DNA from: an uncultured Eubacteriales bacterium
Lineage (GTDB): Bacteria > Bacillota > Clostridia > Christensenellales > Pumilibacteraceae
Assembly: GCA_900553005.1 (NCBI GenBank)
Contig: USBU01000066.1
Location: 1-6,854, forward strand
Reading direction: 5' to 3'
Length of the DNA stretch: 6,854 bases
Shown here: positions 1 to 6,815 of the stretch, in pieces
Layout of the letters: every line of letters starts with the position of its first letter
How positions within the stretch are numbered: position 1 is the stretch's first letter
Position numbers and translations under genes: made by a program
Notes under the pieces: generated by a model
Told to the model about the DNA's origin: nothing
Seen by the model: only the letters and a program-made list of their open reading frames with translations
Database searches by the model: none

Positions 1-3000
1 CCGTAAACGCCGTAAGCCGTCACCTTATTTAACGTAAGATCAACGTTTCCGCCGGCAATCAGCATTCCGTAAGCAATCTCGCCGCCGACAGCGTTATATC
101 CGGTATCGCTGCCTATAGCGCCGTTTTCAATCTTTACGGTCAGCTTGCTGCCCGACTCTTTGTTGTCGGCAGTAGTGCTTCTTAAATCGAGTCTGTAATC
201 GAGTCTGTGTTCGTTGAGATTGAGCGTAACGTCCAGATCGCCCGCGTCAGCGCGCAGCGTCAGGAAAGCGTCGCCCTCGGCCGCAACAATGTCGTCGCTG
301 AGAATGATCGTATCTCCGTCCTTTGCGTTGGCGAAAGCATCCTTGATATCAGCCTCGCTTGAAACGTAAATATCGCGTATATCTACGGTAACGCTGACCT
401 TGTTTATGCTTACGCCCTTGCCGACCACGTAGAAAGAGTAGTCCAGCTCAAACGTGCCGTTATCCTCGAAAGTCGCGCCGTACTTGGGATAATACATCAG
501 TCCGAAACCGCCGTTTACCGCGTCGGGATAGGTAAAGCCGTAGCTTACCGTCTTTACTCCGTCCGCAGACGTAATGACCTTTTTGGTAACGATCATATCG
601 TCCTGAGCCGCGTTGTCATAGCTTAAGACAAATGCGTCGGTACCGTTTTTCAAAGTATAATCGAAACGCTTGCCGACCTGTATATCGGTAACGTTTTCAA
701 TCAGGCTGCCGCCGTTGCCCTTAACGGCAGGCGTAACGGAAAGTATGTCGGGCATTTCGCCTTCGATAACGTAGGAATAACCTGTAAACACAACGCGCGA
801 AGAGGTCGTGTAAGTTTCGGCAGCAAGCGCGACGGCGGATACGTAAACAACCGATTCGACATCATCGTAATACCACACGGGCGCCTTTACGAACGTATTG
901 TTGCCTATGGAAAGCTTCATCTCGTCGGAAGCGTAGTAAGCGGTGCCTCCAAGCGTAAGAACGGTGTTTTCAAACGCGGTTTTACCCAGCTTGACGTAGA
1001 ACTCGAACGAGGGATAATCGGCTTTGATCTGCTCGACGGTCAGCTCGCCCTTATTAACGTATTTATTGTAAACGCCTCCTATGCTCTCGGCCGCTTCAGT
1101 CGCGTCGGCAATGAGATTTTCGTTGACGCTGACGGGCGCAAGCGGCATTTCGATTACTTCGCCGTCCGCATTGTAAACGGTATAGCTGCCGCCGGCCAGC
1201 TTCACCGCGGCTTCGATTTCCGCAAGGAAAGCGTTGTCGTTGGTGCCGCTGTCAAGGATTGCAAACTCGTGTCCGCTTTCATCGACAAACTTAGCGTTAT
1301 TGAGCGTAAGGTCAAAACCGTAATCTCCGTCCACGCGGATAAACGTCTCTCTGTTGCCGTTTTCAGCCGAAACGTCCGAAACAAATACGGAAACGGTAGA
1401 ATTGTCAATCGTCAGCTTGCTGTTTTTAATTACGGTTAAATCGAACTGCTTATAGAGGTCCGCATTGAAAGTAATGGCCGAAAAATCGTTGGTGGGGCCT
1501 TTTTGAGTCTGTATTCCGCGCACAACGCTTTCGTCCGTCAAAGCGATTTCCACACCCGACGACCAGATATTAAAGCCCGTCCAGCCGTAAAGCTGAGTGT
1601 TGCTTACGTTTATCGAACAAGCTCCGTAATAATAAGGATTGCCCAGTCCGTCTTCCAAAGACTTGCCCGTAACGTTGATAACGTACTTAAAGCCTTTTAT
1701 GTTGCTGTTTACGACATCAAGCTTTCCGTTTTCAAAATCGAAAAGGCTTATACCTCTGCTGTCATCGCCGGCGCTGTTATACCAGATATTTTCATAATCC
1801 TCGCCGAGATAAATATTACTGTCGGTAACCTTTAACGAAGCTCCCGTGGCGTCGTCGCCCATGTAAGCGATACCGCGTATATTCTTGGCTTCGGCGCTCA
1901 TATTGATATCAACGCCGTCCGCGATAACCGAACTTGCACCGTTATACGCGATCGCAATGGCCACACGGTTATTTTTATCGCCGTTAATAGTTATGTCATG
2001 GAATTCCGCGCTGACCGCAGCGACGTTGAACGCAGTATTATCCGCCGCGGAATTGGTAACGTTGAATACCGCGCCGTTGCCGTTGATAACGGCGGGGCTG
2101 ACGATATCCATCTGTTCTACTACCGAATAAGTGCCGGCGATAAGATTTACCGTCATGCTCTTGACCTGAGCGGCCAAAGCCAGCTTAAGCACGGTAGTAT
2201 TGACTTCAGTAAAGTTTACGATATAATTTTTCTCGGAATCGAATACGGTATCGGAAGAAATATCGTCCGAGGAGAGCACCACGGTGTCCGCGCCGACCTC
2301 CACAACCGTAACGCTGTCGGCAATTACGCCGTCTTCTTCTGCCGCGATCTGCGCGCCGGGATGTTTTACAAGCGTAACGTTTCTGATTTCGCCGCGCACG
2401 GTCGCCTTACCATAAACGTCAAGCACAAGCCCGTTGCCGTCGAAAACAACGCCGTCTTCAACGATGAACTCGGAATTGCTCTTTATCGAATAAGCCTTAT
2501 CCGTAAGAGTAATGTCGCCGGCAATCGCCACTGTGCCGCCCTCGATGCCGTCGCCGCCGTCGCGGTTATAAGCAAATATACTGCCGAACACAACGTACTT
2601 ATATCCGACGGGAGTTCCGTCATCGCGTACCGACCAGTTATAATTTCCGTAAAGGATGTACTGATCCAGTCCTTCTGTATTCTCAAAAACGTTGGCTTTG
2701 TAAATCGCTTCGTCGTCAAGCCCGATATAACCGTAGACTAATTTGCCGCCCGAAACGTAGTTGGTAGTTACCTGTATAGCCGTGGCTATAGTCTTGGTCG
2801 CGTCGCTATACTGCGGATACGCGCCGAACGTATTGCCCTCTACGACGAACTTTGCCGTCGAGACTGAATCGGCAGCCCTTGAAAGCTGCAGACCGCTGGG
2901 CGAATTGCTGACGTTTGCCGGAGCGGGATCGATAAGGTGTATATAGTTGCCGGTAAGCGTAAGTCCGCCGTCGCCGACCACTATCGCGCCCTTAGTATCC

Positions 3001-5495
3001 TTGGTTGTGTCCGCATTGTAAACGCCGTTGTGCACGATTTCAAGATTCTTTATCACGGCCACGTCGCTGCCGTCGGACACGCCCTTGATAACGATACTGA
3101 AGCCGCCGTAAACCACGGGCTTTTTACCATTGTCACTTATGCCTTCAATCGTAATCGCTTTGGTAATCTGATACTTGATATTGCCCTCGTCTTCCTTTAT
3201 GTCGGCATATATTCTGATAACGTCGCCCGTTTCGGCCGCTTCTATCGCCTCTTTGAGCGCAGCATAACCGATTTTGCCCTCTATACGGACGGGAGCAAGT
3301 TCAACGCCGTCGATAGCGGTCTTTGCAGCGGCCACGGCTTCAGCCACCTTCTCCTTGCTGTCTGCGGCGGCAATTTCCTCAGCCGCATCCTCGATATAAG
3401 AAGCGATCTTAAGCCAATCTGCGGCAGTGTAATTGCCCTCGCCTTTTTCATCTGCATATGCTTTCAGCTCGCTGTTTGCCTTTTCTATGACGTCAGCTTT
3501 CTTTTCCACGGCATCGATAGCAGCCTCCGTATCAGCGATTGCTTTATCGACCGCGGCGGTATCCGCAGCTTCGTCGATCGCCGTCTTTCCGCTTGTTACA
3601 TAGCCCTGAATGTCACTCCATTCCGCCGCGTAATAATCCGACTCAACAAGCGCGGACAGGATTCCGTCAAGCGCATTTTTCTTCTCCGTCTTATATGCCT
3701 CAAGCTCCTCGGCAATGGTTTTTACTTCATCGATTGCCGTAAGCGCATCCGTCTTAATAGCGTCGATCTGCGCTATATTATCTACCGTAACGGCTTCAAT
3801 ATCCGCTTTAGCCTCGGCCGCCTTATCCGTAATCGCTTTCCAATTTGCATCGGAATAATCCGCACTGCTAAGCGCCGCTACCGCTTCCTCGATTGCCTTT
3901 AACGCCGCCGCCTTAGCCTCGGCAAGTTTTTCACTCTTGGTCGCGACTTTGTCTATTGCCGCCTTTGCTTCCGCAACGGCGTTATCTACCTCGGTCTTAG
4001 ATTCAGCGGCTTCGATTGCGCCGTTGCCGGCGGTTACCGCAGCCTCGACTTCGGCCTGCTCGGTCTCGTAATAATTATTTTTATCAACGTAAGCGCTAAG
4101 CTCCGCCTTTGCAGCCGTCACAATAGAAGACCTTGTTTCTACCGCGTCGATGTCCGCTTTAGCCGCAGTAAGCGCGCTGTCGACAGCAGCTTTATCTGCC
4201 GCTTTGTCAATCGCTGCCTTTCCGCTGGTCACATAACCTTGAATCTCTGTCCAATTGTCAGAATAATAGTTACTCTGTCCTTTATCCGCAGCGTATTTTT
4301 CAAGCTCAGCCTTCTTCTCAGTCTTGTACGACTCAAGCTCTTCGGCCTCTTCCTGCGCTATGGTCTTAACCGCGTCGATATCGGTTTTAGCCGCAGTAAG
4401 CGCGCTGTCGACAGCAGCTTTATCTGCCGCTTTGTCGATCGCCGTCTTTCCGCTGGTCACATAACCCTGAAGCTTTGTCCAGTTGGCGGTTGAGTAGTTA
4501 TTCTGTCCCTTGTCCGCAGCGTATTGTTCAAGCTCAGCCTTCTTTTCAGTCTTGTACTCGGCAAAGGAATTATCAACAACCTCGTCGGCAACAATGTCGC
4601 CGCCGACCGAACCGTTGTTCGTTACCTTATCGCCGGTCACCGAACCCTCGACAACGGCGCCTTCGCTAACCGTAATTTCCGCTCCGCCGGCGTTGACCGA
4701 ATCGGCGGTGCCAGACTGAATATTTATTTTGGTGGGAATTTCGTTATTTTCCGGAGTGGAAATGACTACGCCATCCGCGCCCTCCGCAACGTCAATGGCG
4801 ACAACGCCCGCAACGGCGACGCTGGCCTCGGCAACGATATTGACCGCGGTCTCCTCCGCTTTGTTCTCAATGACGACCTTTTCCGCACCGGAAGGTACAA
4901 CGACTCTTGCCGATTTTGTTCCCCCCCCCGCGGAATTATCCTCTAAGACGACGCGTCCTTTGGAAACCGTCATAGCGGCGTCAACCTGCTCGTTGTCGCC
5001 GTTAACGATTATTCCGTTGAAAATAAAGGTATGGTCGGACACGGCGATTTTGAAATCGTCGGCAGTATAACCGTCCTTAAGAGTAACGTTGGCATTCCAG
5101 GTGACGGTAGCGTTTACTGCGTCGATTTCAATCTGATGCGCCTTGACTATCTCCCGCGTAAAAAGCGAATTTTTACCGTCGCCGACATACATCTCGCCCG
5201 CTTCGTCCGTCCTGATCGTAAACTTGCCGTCAACTATGACGTTATAATTGTTCATCTCCAGGTCGAACAGCTTATTTGCCGTCCAGTCTCCGGAAAAAAC
5301 AATATTATTTTTAAGCACGATTGGCTTGTCAATATCGTCGTTTACAGCGCGTTCAAGCTCCGCGGCGGTGCTTACATACGTAGGCGCCTTGCGGTTGGCG
5401 TTGCTGATAAGCACTGCGCCGGTTACGATACCGGCAATTACCAGTATCGCGCCGACTATAACGCCGATTAAGAGATTTTTCATTCTCTTTGTCAT
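1..5495 (-). CDS. Giant multidomain surface protein with FIVAR-like repeats and parallel beta-helix modules (partial, C-terminus outside window)
   Basis: The frame is open from the ATG at 5493-5495 to the left edge (1831 codons plus two bases) with no stop, so the C-terminus is missing. The start is chosen because GGAGGT lies 10 bases upstream; the next ATG, at codon 5, would be 22 bases away. Residues 1-7 carry K3, R4 and K6. Residues 8-31 form a glycine-rich hydrophobic helix, either a signal anchor or a signal peptide (possible cut after S-N-A33). Then come a Val-rich beta-solenoid-like domain (38-312), six FIVAR-like helical repeats (314-731), a parallel beta-helix (736-1450) with rungs of the type V-x-N/D-S/N-x-I/L near residues 1192, 1225, 1264, 1299, 1364 and 1400, a beta-rich region with no recognised family (1451-1707), and a new beta-helix from 1708. 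The only cysteine seen is C1293, as expected for an exported Bacillota protein. No catalytic motif was recognised. An adhesin or carbohydrate-binding role is inferred from architecture only. It lies 36 bases after the upstream gene, probably in the same operon. Confidence 0.93.
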   Translation of the reverse strand, partial: MTKRMKNLLIGVIVGAILVIAGIVTGAVLISNANRKAPTYVSTAAELERAVNDDIDKPIVLKNNIVFSGDWTANKLFDLEMNNYNVIVDGKFTIRTDEAGEMYVGDGKNSLFTREIVKAHQIEIDAVNATVTWNANVTLKDGYTADDFKIAVSDHTFIFNGIIVNGDNEQVDAAMTVSKGRVVLEDNSAGGGTKSARVVVPSGAEKVVIENKAEETAVNIVAEASVAVAGVVAIDVAEGADGVVISTPENNEIPTKINIQSGTADSVNAGGAEITVSEGAVVEGSVTGDKVTNNGSVGGDIVADEVVDNSFAEYKTEKKAELEQYAADKGQNNYSTANWTKLQGYVTSGKTAIDKAADKAAVDSALTAAKTDIDAVKTIAQEEAEELESYKTEKKAELEKYAADKGQSNYYSDNWTEIQGYVTSGKAAIDKAADKAAVDSALTAAKADIDAVETRSSIVTAAKAELSAYVDKNNYYETEQAEVEAAVTAGNGAIEAAESKTEVDNAVAEAKAAIDKVATKSEKLAEAKAAALKAIEEAVAALSSADYSDANWKAITDKAAEAKADIEAVTVDNIAQIDAIKTDALTAIDEVKTIAEELEAYKTEKKNALDGILSALVESDYYAAEWSDIQGYVTSGKTAIDEAADTAAVDKAIADTEAAIDAVEKKADVIEKANSELKAYADEKGEGNYTAADWLKIASYIEDAAEEIAAADSKEKVAEAVAAAKTAIDGVELAPVRIEGKIGYAALKEAIEAAETGDVIRIYADIKEDEGNIKYQITKAITIEGISDNGKKPVVYGGFSIVIKGVSDGSDVAVIKNLEIVHNGVYNADTTKDTKGAIVVGDGGLTLTGNYIHLIDPAPANVSNSPSGLQLSRAADSVSTAKFVVEGNTFGAYPQYSDATKTIATAIQVTTNYVSGGKLVYGYIGLDDEAIYKANVFENTEGLDQYILYGNYNWSVRDDGTPVGYKYVVFGSIFAYNRDGGDGIEGGTVAIAGDITLTDKAYSIKSNSEFIVEDGVVFDGNGLVLDVYGKATVRGEIRNVTLVKHPGAQIAAEEDGVIADSVTVVEVGADTVVLSSDDISSDTVFDSEKNYIVNFTEVNTTVLKLALAAQVKSMTVNLIAGTYSVVEQMDIVSPAVINGNGAVFNVTNSAADNTAFNVAAVSAEFHDITINGDKNNRVAIAIAYNGASSVIADGVDINMSAEAKNIRGIAYMGDDATGASLKVTDSNIYLGEDYENIWYNSAGDDSRGISLFDFENGKLDVVNSNIKGFKYVINVTGKSLEDGLGNPYYYGACSINVSNTQLYGWTGFNIWSSGVEIALTDESVVRGIQTQKGPTNDFSAITFNADLYKQFDLTVIKNSKLTIDNSTVSVFVSDVSAENGNRETFIRVDGDYGFDLTLNNAKFVDESGHEFAILDSGTNDNAFLAEIEAAVKLAGGSYTVYNADGEVIEMPLAPVSVNENLIADATEAAESIGGVYNKYVNKGELTVEQIKADYPSFEFYVKLGKTAFENTVLTLGGTAYYASDEMKLSIGNNTFVKAPVWYYDDVESVVYVSAVALAAETYTTSSRVVFTGYSYVIEGEMPDILSVTPAVKGNGGSLIENVTDIQVGKRFDYTLKNGTDAFVLSYDNAAQDDMIVTKKVITSADGVKTVSYGFTYPDAVNGGFGLMYYPKYGATFEDNGTFELDYSFYVVGKGVSINKVSVTVDIRDIYVSSEADIKDAFANAKDGDTIILSDDIVAAEGDAFLTLRADAGDLDVTLNLNEHRLDYRLDLRSTTADNKESGSKLTVKIENGAIGSDTGYNAVGGEIAYGMLIAGGNVDLTLNKVTAYGVY
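3303..4556 (-). repeat. Six FIVAR-like three-helix repeats within the giant protein
   Basis: Residues 314-731 of the giant protein consist of six units of about 62-76 residues, starting near 314, 390, 453, 518, 593 and 663. Each has a Lys/Glu/Ala-rich helix, then a Y-x-x-x-x-W turn (W339, W415, W552, W626, W694; Q480 replaces Trp in unit 3), a second helix often carrying QGYVTSGK (units 1, 2 and 5), and a closing helix ending in A-x-x-x-I-D/E-x-V. This pattern fits the FIVAR family of Gram-positive surface proteins, three-helix bundles often found in carbohydrate-active or adhesive proteins. The assignment is by eye and not from a profile search. The array probably acts as a stalk or spacer between the two beta-solenoid regions, though sugar binding is possible. 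Confidence 0.75.
4140..4556 (-). repeat. Near-identical 228-base tandem repeat (FIVAR-like units 1 and 2)
   Basis: Units 1 and 2 of the helical array are direct repeats with an exact offset of 228 bases (76 codons). Within them 51 bases are identical without a gap at 4158-4208 and 4386-4436, and the bases around the YKTEKKAELE start of each unit (near 4328 and 4556) are also almost the same. The other units match only at protein level, so this pair is the youngest duplication. Being in frame, its loss or gain by recombination would keep the gene open. Confidence 0.85.
4921..4929 (-). repeat. Nine-base poly-G tract (candidate slippage site) in the giant gene
   Basis: There are nine C on the plus strand, so nine G in the coding strand, covering codons 189-192 (Ala-Gly-Gly-Gly). 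At nine the frame stays open on both sides for the whole gene. At ten, a TGA at 4867-4869 comes into frame and gives a 209-residue product. At eight, a TAG at 4766-4768 gives 242 residues. It is the longest run of G or C noticed in the window and lies in a linker-like Ser-Ala-Gly stretch of the first beta-rich domain. Slippage in vivo or a length error in assembly are both possible. Confidence 0.8.
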
Positions 5496-5531
5496 GATTT
5501 TATTTACCTCCGATTCTGCTTTATATTATAT
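5496..5531 (-). other. Short AT-rich intergenic spacer within the presumed operon
   Basis: These 36 bases between the TAA of the TPR-like gene and the ATG of the giant gene contain the GGAGGT site and a TATAAT hexamer (5525-5530) but no hairpin or terminator. This supports co-transcription of the two genes. The TATAAT has no good -35 box 16-18 bases upstream and is probably chance in an AT-rich stretch. Confidence 0.6.
5506..5511 (-). promoter_or_regulatory. Ribosome binding site of the giant surface-protein gene
   Basis: GGAGGT on the minus strand, a near-perfect Shine-Dalgarno match, 10 bases before the ATG at 5493-5495. It decides the start: the alternative ATG at codon 5 is too far away. 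It lies in the 36-base gap after the upstream gene's stop, so the gene has its own initiation signal even if co-transcribed. Confidence 0.85.
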
Positions 5532-6653
5532 TTATTTTTGAGTTTTTTCCGCCTGCTTGAGTCTGCGGGCATTCTCCCGCTCGACCTTAGTTTCCAGTCT
5601 TTCGCGTCTGGCCTCAAAGCCGCTGCTTCTTACGTCGTACAGTCCGCGCTCTATCGCCTTATCGCAGTAATCCAGCGCTTCCTTATAATCCTTGCGGGAA
5701 GAATATATCGAAATAAGCTTTTTCACCGACGGAACTCTGACTTTATGCACGTCGACAACGTTAAACTTGTAATCGATATCGTCTTTAAGAAGGACTATAC
5801 ACTTGCTTACAAGCGACGGATCGTCCTTTCTGTAATAATAAAGAGCGTTTACGTATTTCATCCTCAGCTTGCTCAGCTCCTCGCCGTTTTTTCCTCGCTT
5901 ATATTTATTGTATAAAAGCGTATAAATCTCGGCGTTGAAAACTTTTTTGAACCGTATGCTGTTTTTGAAGAAATCGGTCAGAAATTCGGATTCGGATTCG
6001 TAATCCCTGACGTCCTTCATCGTGCTGAAAAAGCCGAAATCGCGCTCGACTATATATCTGGCAAAAAGCGCGGCGGACTCTGGCGACAAATCGGCAAGAA
6101 TTTTGTCAATAAACTCGGGTATTTCCTTTTCGTCCAAAGTTACGGCCGCCTCGGAAACAGCCAGCGCGGTTATTTCTCCGCGTTCGTCGTCGGTACTATC
6201 CGTCTCAGGCTCGGCAACTGCCTCATCCACACATTCGGCATCGCTCTTATCTATGTATTCCGCGATAACCTCCTCGGCCTCCGCCTCGGACGCTTCCTCG
6301 GGCGCGTCAGCCGTAAAAGCCTCGTTTCCGAACAACGTATCCCCATCATTTTCGGTAATTTCGGCTTGCTCAGACGCTTTTAAAGGCTCATCCGCAACGT
6401 CGGGGGCTTCATCCGACAGCGAATCGTCCTCCTGTAAATCGGGCTGTTGGGCAGGCTCTATGTCGCCCGTCTCGGCGCCGTCCTCTAACGCCTTGTCTTC
6501 ATCGGTATCGGCGCGCCCGCTTTTCACGTATCTGACCACGGAAAACGCAATAATCGCAATACCGATCGCACAAAGAACGGCCATAAGCACCGCGCCCGTA
6601 ACGACGCCGTTTCCCGCTCCCGCATACGCTGCCGCAAATAATAATTCTGTCAT
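5532..6653 (-). CDS. Single-pass membrane protein with acidic linker and TPR-like cytoplasmic domain, function unknown
   Basis: Complete gene of 373 residues with ATG at 6651-6653, TAA at 5532-5534 and AAGGAG six bases before the start. I do not recognise a named family. Residues 1-16 are short and lack positive charge. Residues 17-40 form one hydrophobic helix, followed at once by R41, K44 and R47; by the positive-inside rule this puts the N-terminus outside and the remainder in the cytoplasm. Residues 49 to about 172 are very rich in Asp, Glu, Ala and Ser with few hydrophobic residues, and so are probably a disordered linker. From about 174 on the sequence looks folded and helical, with many Phe, Tyr and Lys. 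Residues 313-340 resemble a tetratricopeptide repeat (LISIYSSRKDYKEALDYCDK is the core), suggesting protein-protein contacts. The tail from about 347 is a charged Arg/Glu-rich helix. It precedes the giant surface-protein gene by 36 bases with no terminator. A role as accessory or scaffold for that protein is only a guess from position. Confidence 0.93.
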   Translation of the reverse strand: MTELLFAAAYAGAGNGVVTGAVLMAVLCAIGIAIIAFSVVRYVKSGRADTDEDKALEDGAETGDIEPAQQPDLQEDDSLSDEAPDVADEPLKASEQAEITENDGDTLFGNEAFTADAPEEASEAEAEEVIAEYIDKSDAECVDEAVAEPETDSTDDERGEITALAVSEAAVTLDEKEIPEFIDKILADLSPESAALFARYIVERDFGFFSTMKDVRDYESESEFLTDFFKNSIRFKKVFNAEIYTLLYNKYKRGKNGEELSKLRMKYVNALYYYRKDDPSLVSKCIVLLKDDIDYKFNVVDVHKVRVPSVKKLISIYSSRKDYKEALDYCDKAIERGLYDVRSSGFEARRERLETKVERENARRLKQAEKTQK

Positions 6654-6659
6654 AAGCTT

Positions 6660-6665
6660 CTCCTT
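6660..6665 (-). promoter_or_regulatory. Ribosome binding site of the TPR-like membrane protein gene
   Basis: AAGGAG on the minus strand, six bases before the ATG at 6651-6653, at good spacing. It supports this start over any GTG or ATG upstream; those lie in other frames and have no comparable site. Confidence 0.85.
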
Positions 6666-6815
6666 CGATTCGGTCCGACTTTACCGGCAGACGCGCGGGG
6701 GACCGCCGCATATTTTCATCCGCCTGAACTTTAACGAATTTTTTGCCCGCAATGTTTATTTTATGCACGCAGACAAAAACTATTTACGGTGTAGTAAATA
6801 ATACCACACACTCCC
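6666..6815 (-). other. Upstream leader of the operon, no confident promoter
   Basis: About 150 bases upstream of the first gene, AT-rich on the distal side and GC-rich near the gene. No convincing pair of -35 and -10 boxes was found; TAAAAT near 6758-6763 is the best -10-like hexamer but lacks a -35 partner. A 6-base inverted repeat (CGGTCC / GGACCG, at 6700-6705 and 6671-6676, loop 23) sits just before the ribosome binding site. The region is cut off by adapter sequence at 6816, so the true promoter may be lost. Confidence 0.5.

Noticed and set aside
1998..2741. Open frame of 247 codons on the plus strand
   Set aside because: It is the antisense shadow of the beta-helix region (about residues 919-1166). 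It has no Shine-Dalgarno site and no recognisable domain.
2937..3902. Open frame of 321 codons on the plus strand
   Set aside because: It is antisense to the giant gene's beta-helix and helical repeats. The minus-strand frame gives coherent domains with a good start, while this one has no ribosome binding site and an incoherent mix of Cys, Arg and Tyr.
4915..4935. Frameshift or pseudogene at the poly-G run
   Set aside because: A first reading suggested a break here, but with nine G counted carefully the frame continues unbroken. The length from the ATG to the edge (5495 bases) also fits the frame read at the left end.
1..5495. Pectate lyase or other polysaccharide lyase activity
   Set aside because: The fold looks like a beta-helix, but I could not point to a catalytic or calcium-binding motif, so no enzyme function is claimed.
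5525..5530. TATAAT as an internal promoter for the giant gene
   Set aside because: There is no acceptable -35 box 16-18 bases upstream, and the stretch is simply AT-rich at the end of the preceding gene.
6499..6768. 89-codon minus-strand frame starting with GTG upstream of the TPR-like gene
   Set aside because: It starts without a ribosome binding site, overlaps the real gene in another frame and turns into a basic, low-quality sequence.
6022..6801. Open frame of 259 codons on the plus strand, Ser-rich
   Set aside because: The Ser/Ala-rich sequence is the reverse reading of the acidic linker's Glu/Asp/Ala codons. The minus-strand gene has a proper start, ribosome binding site and membrane helix.
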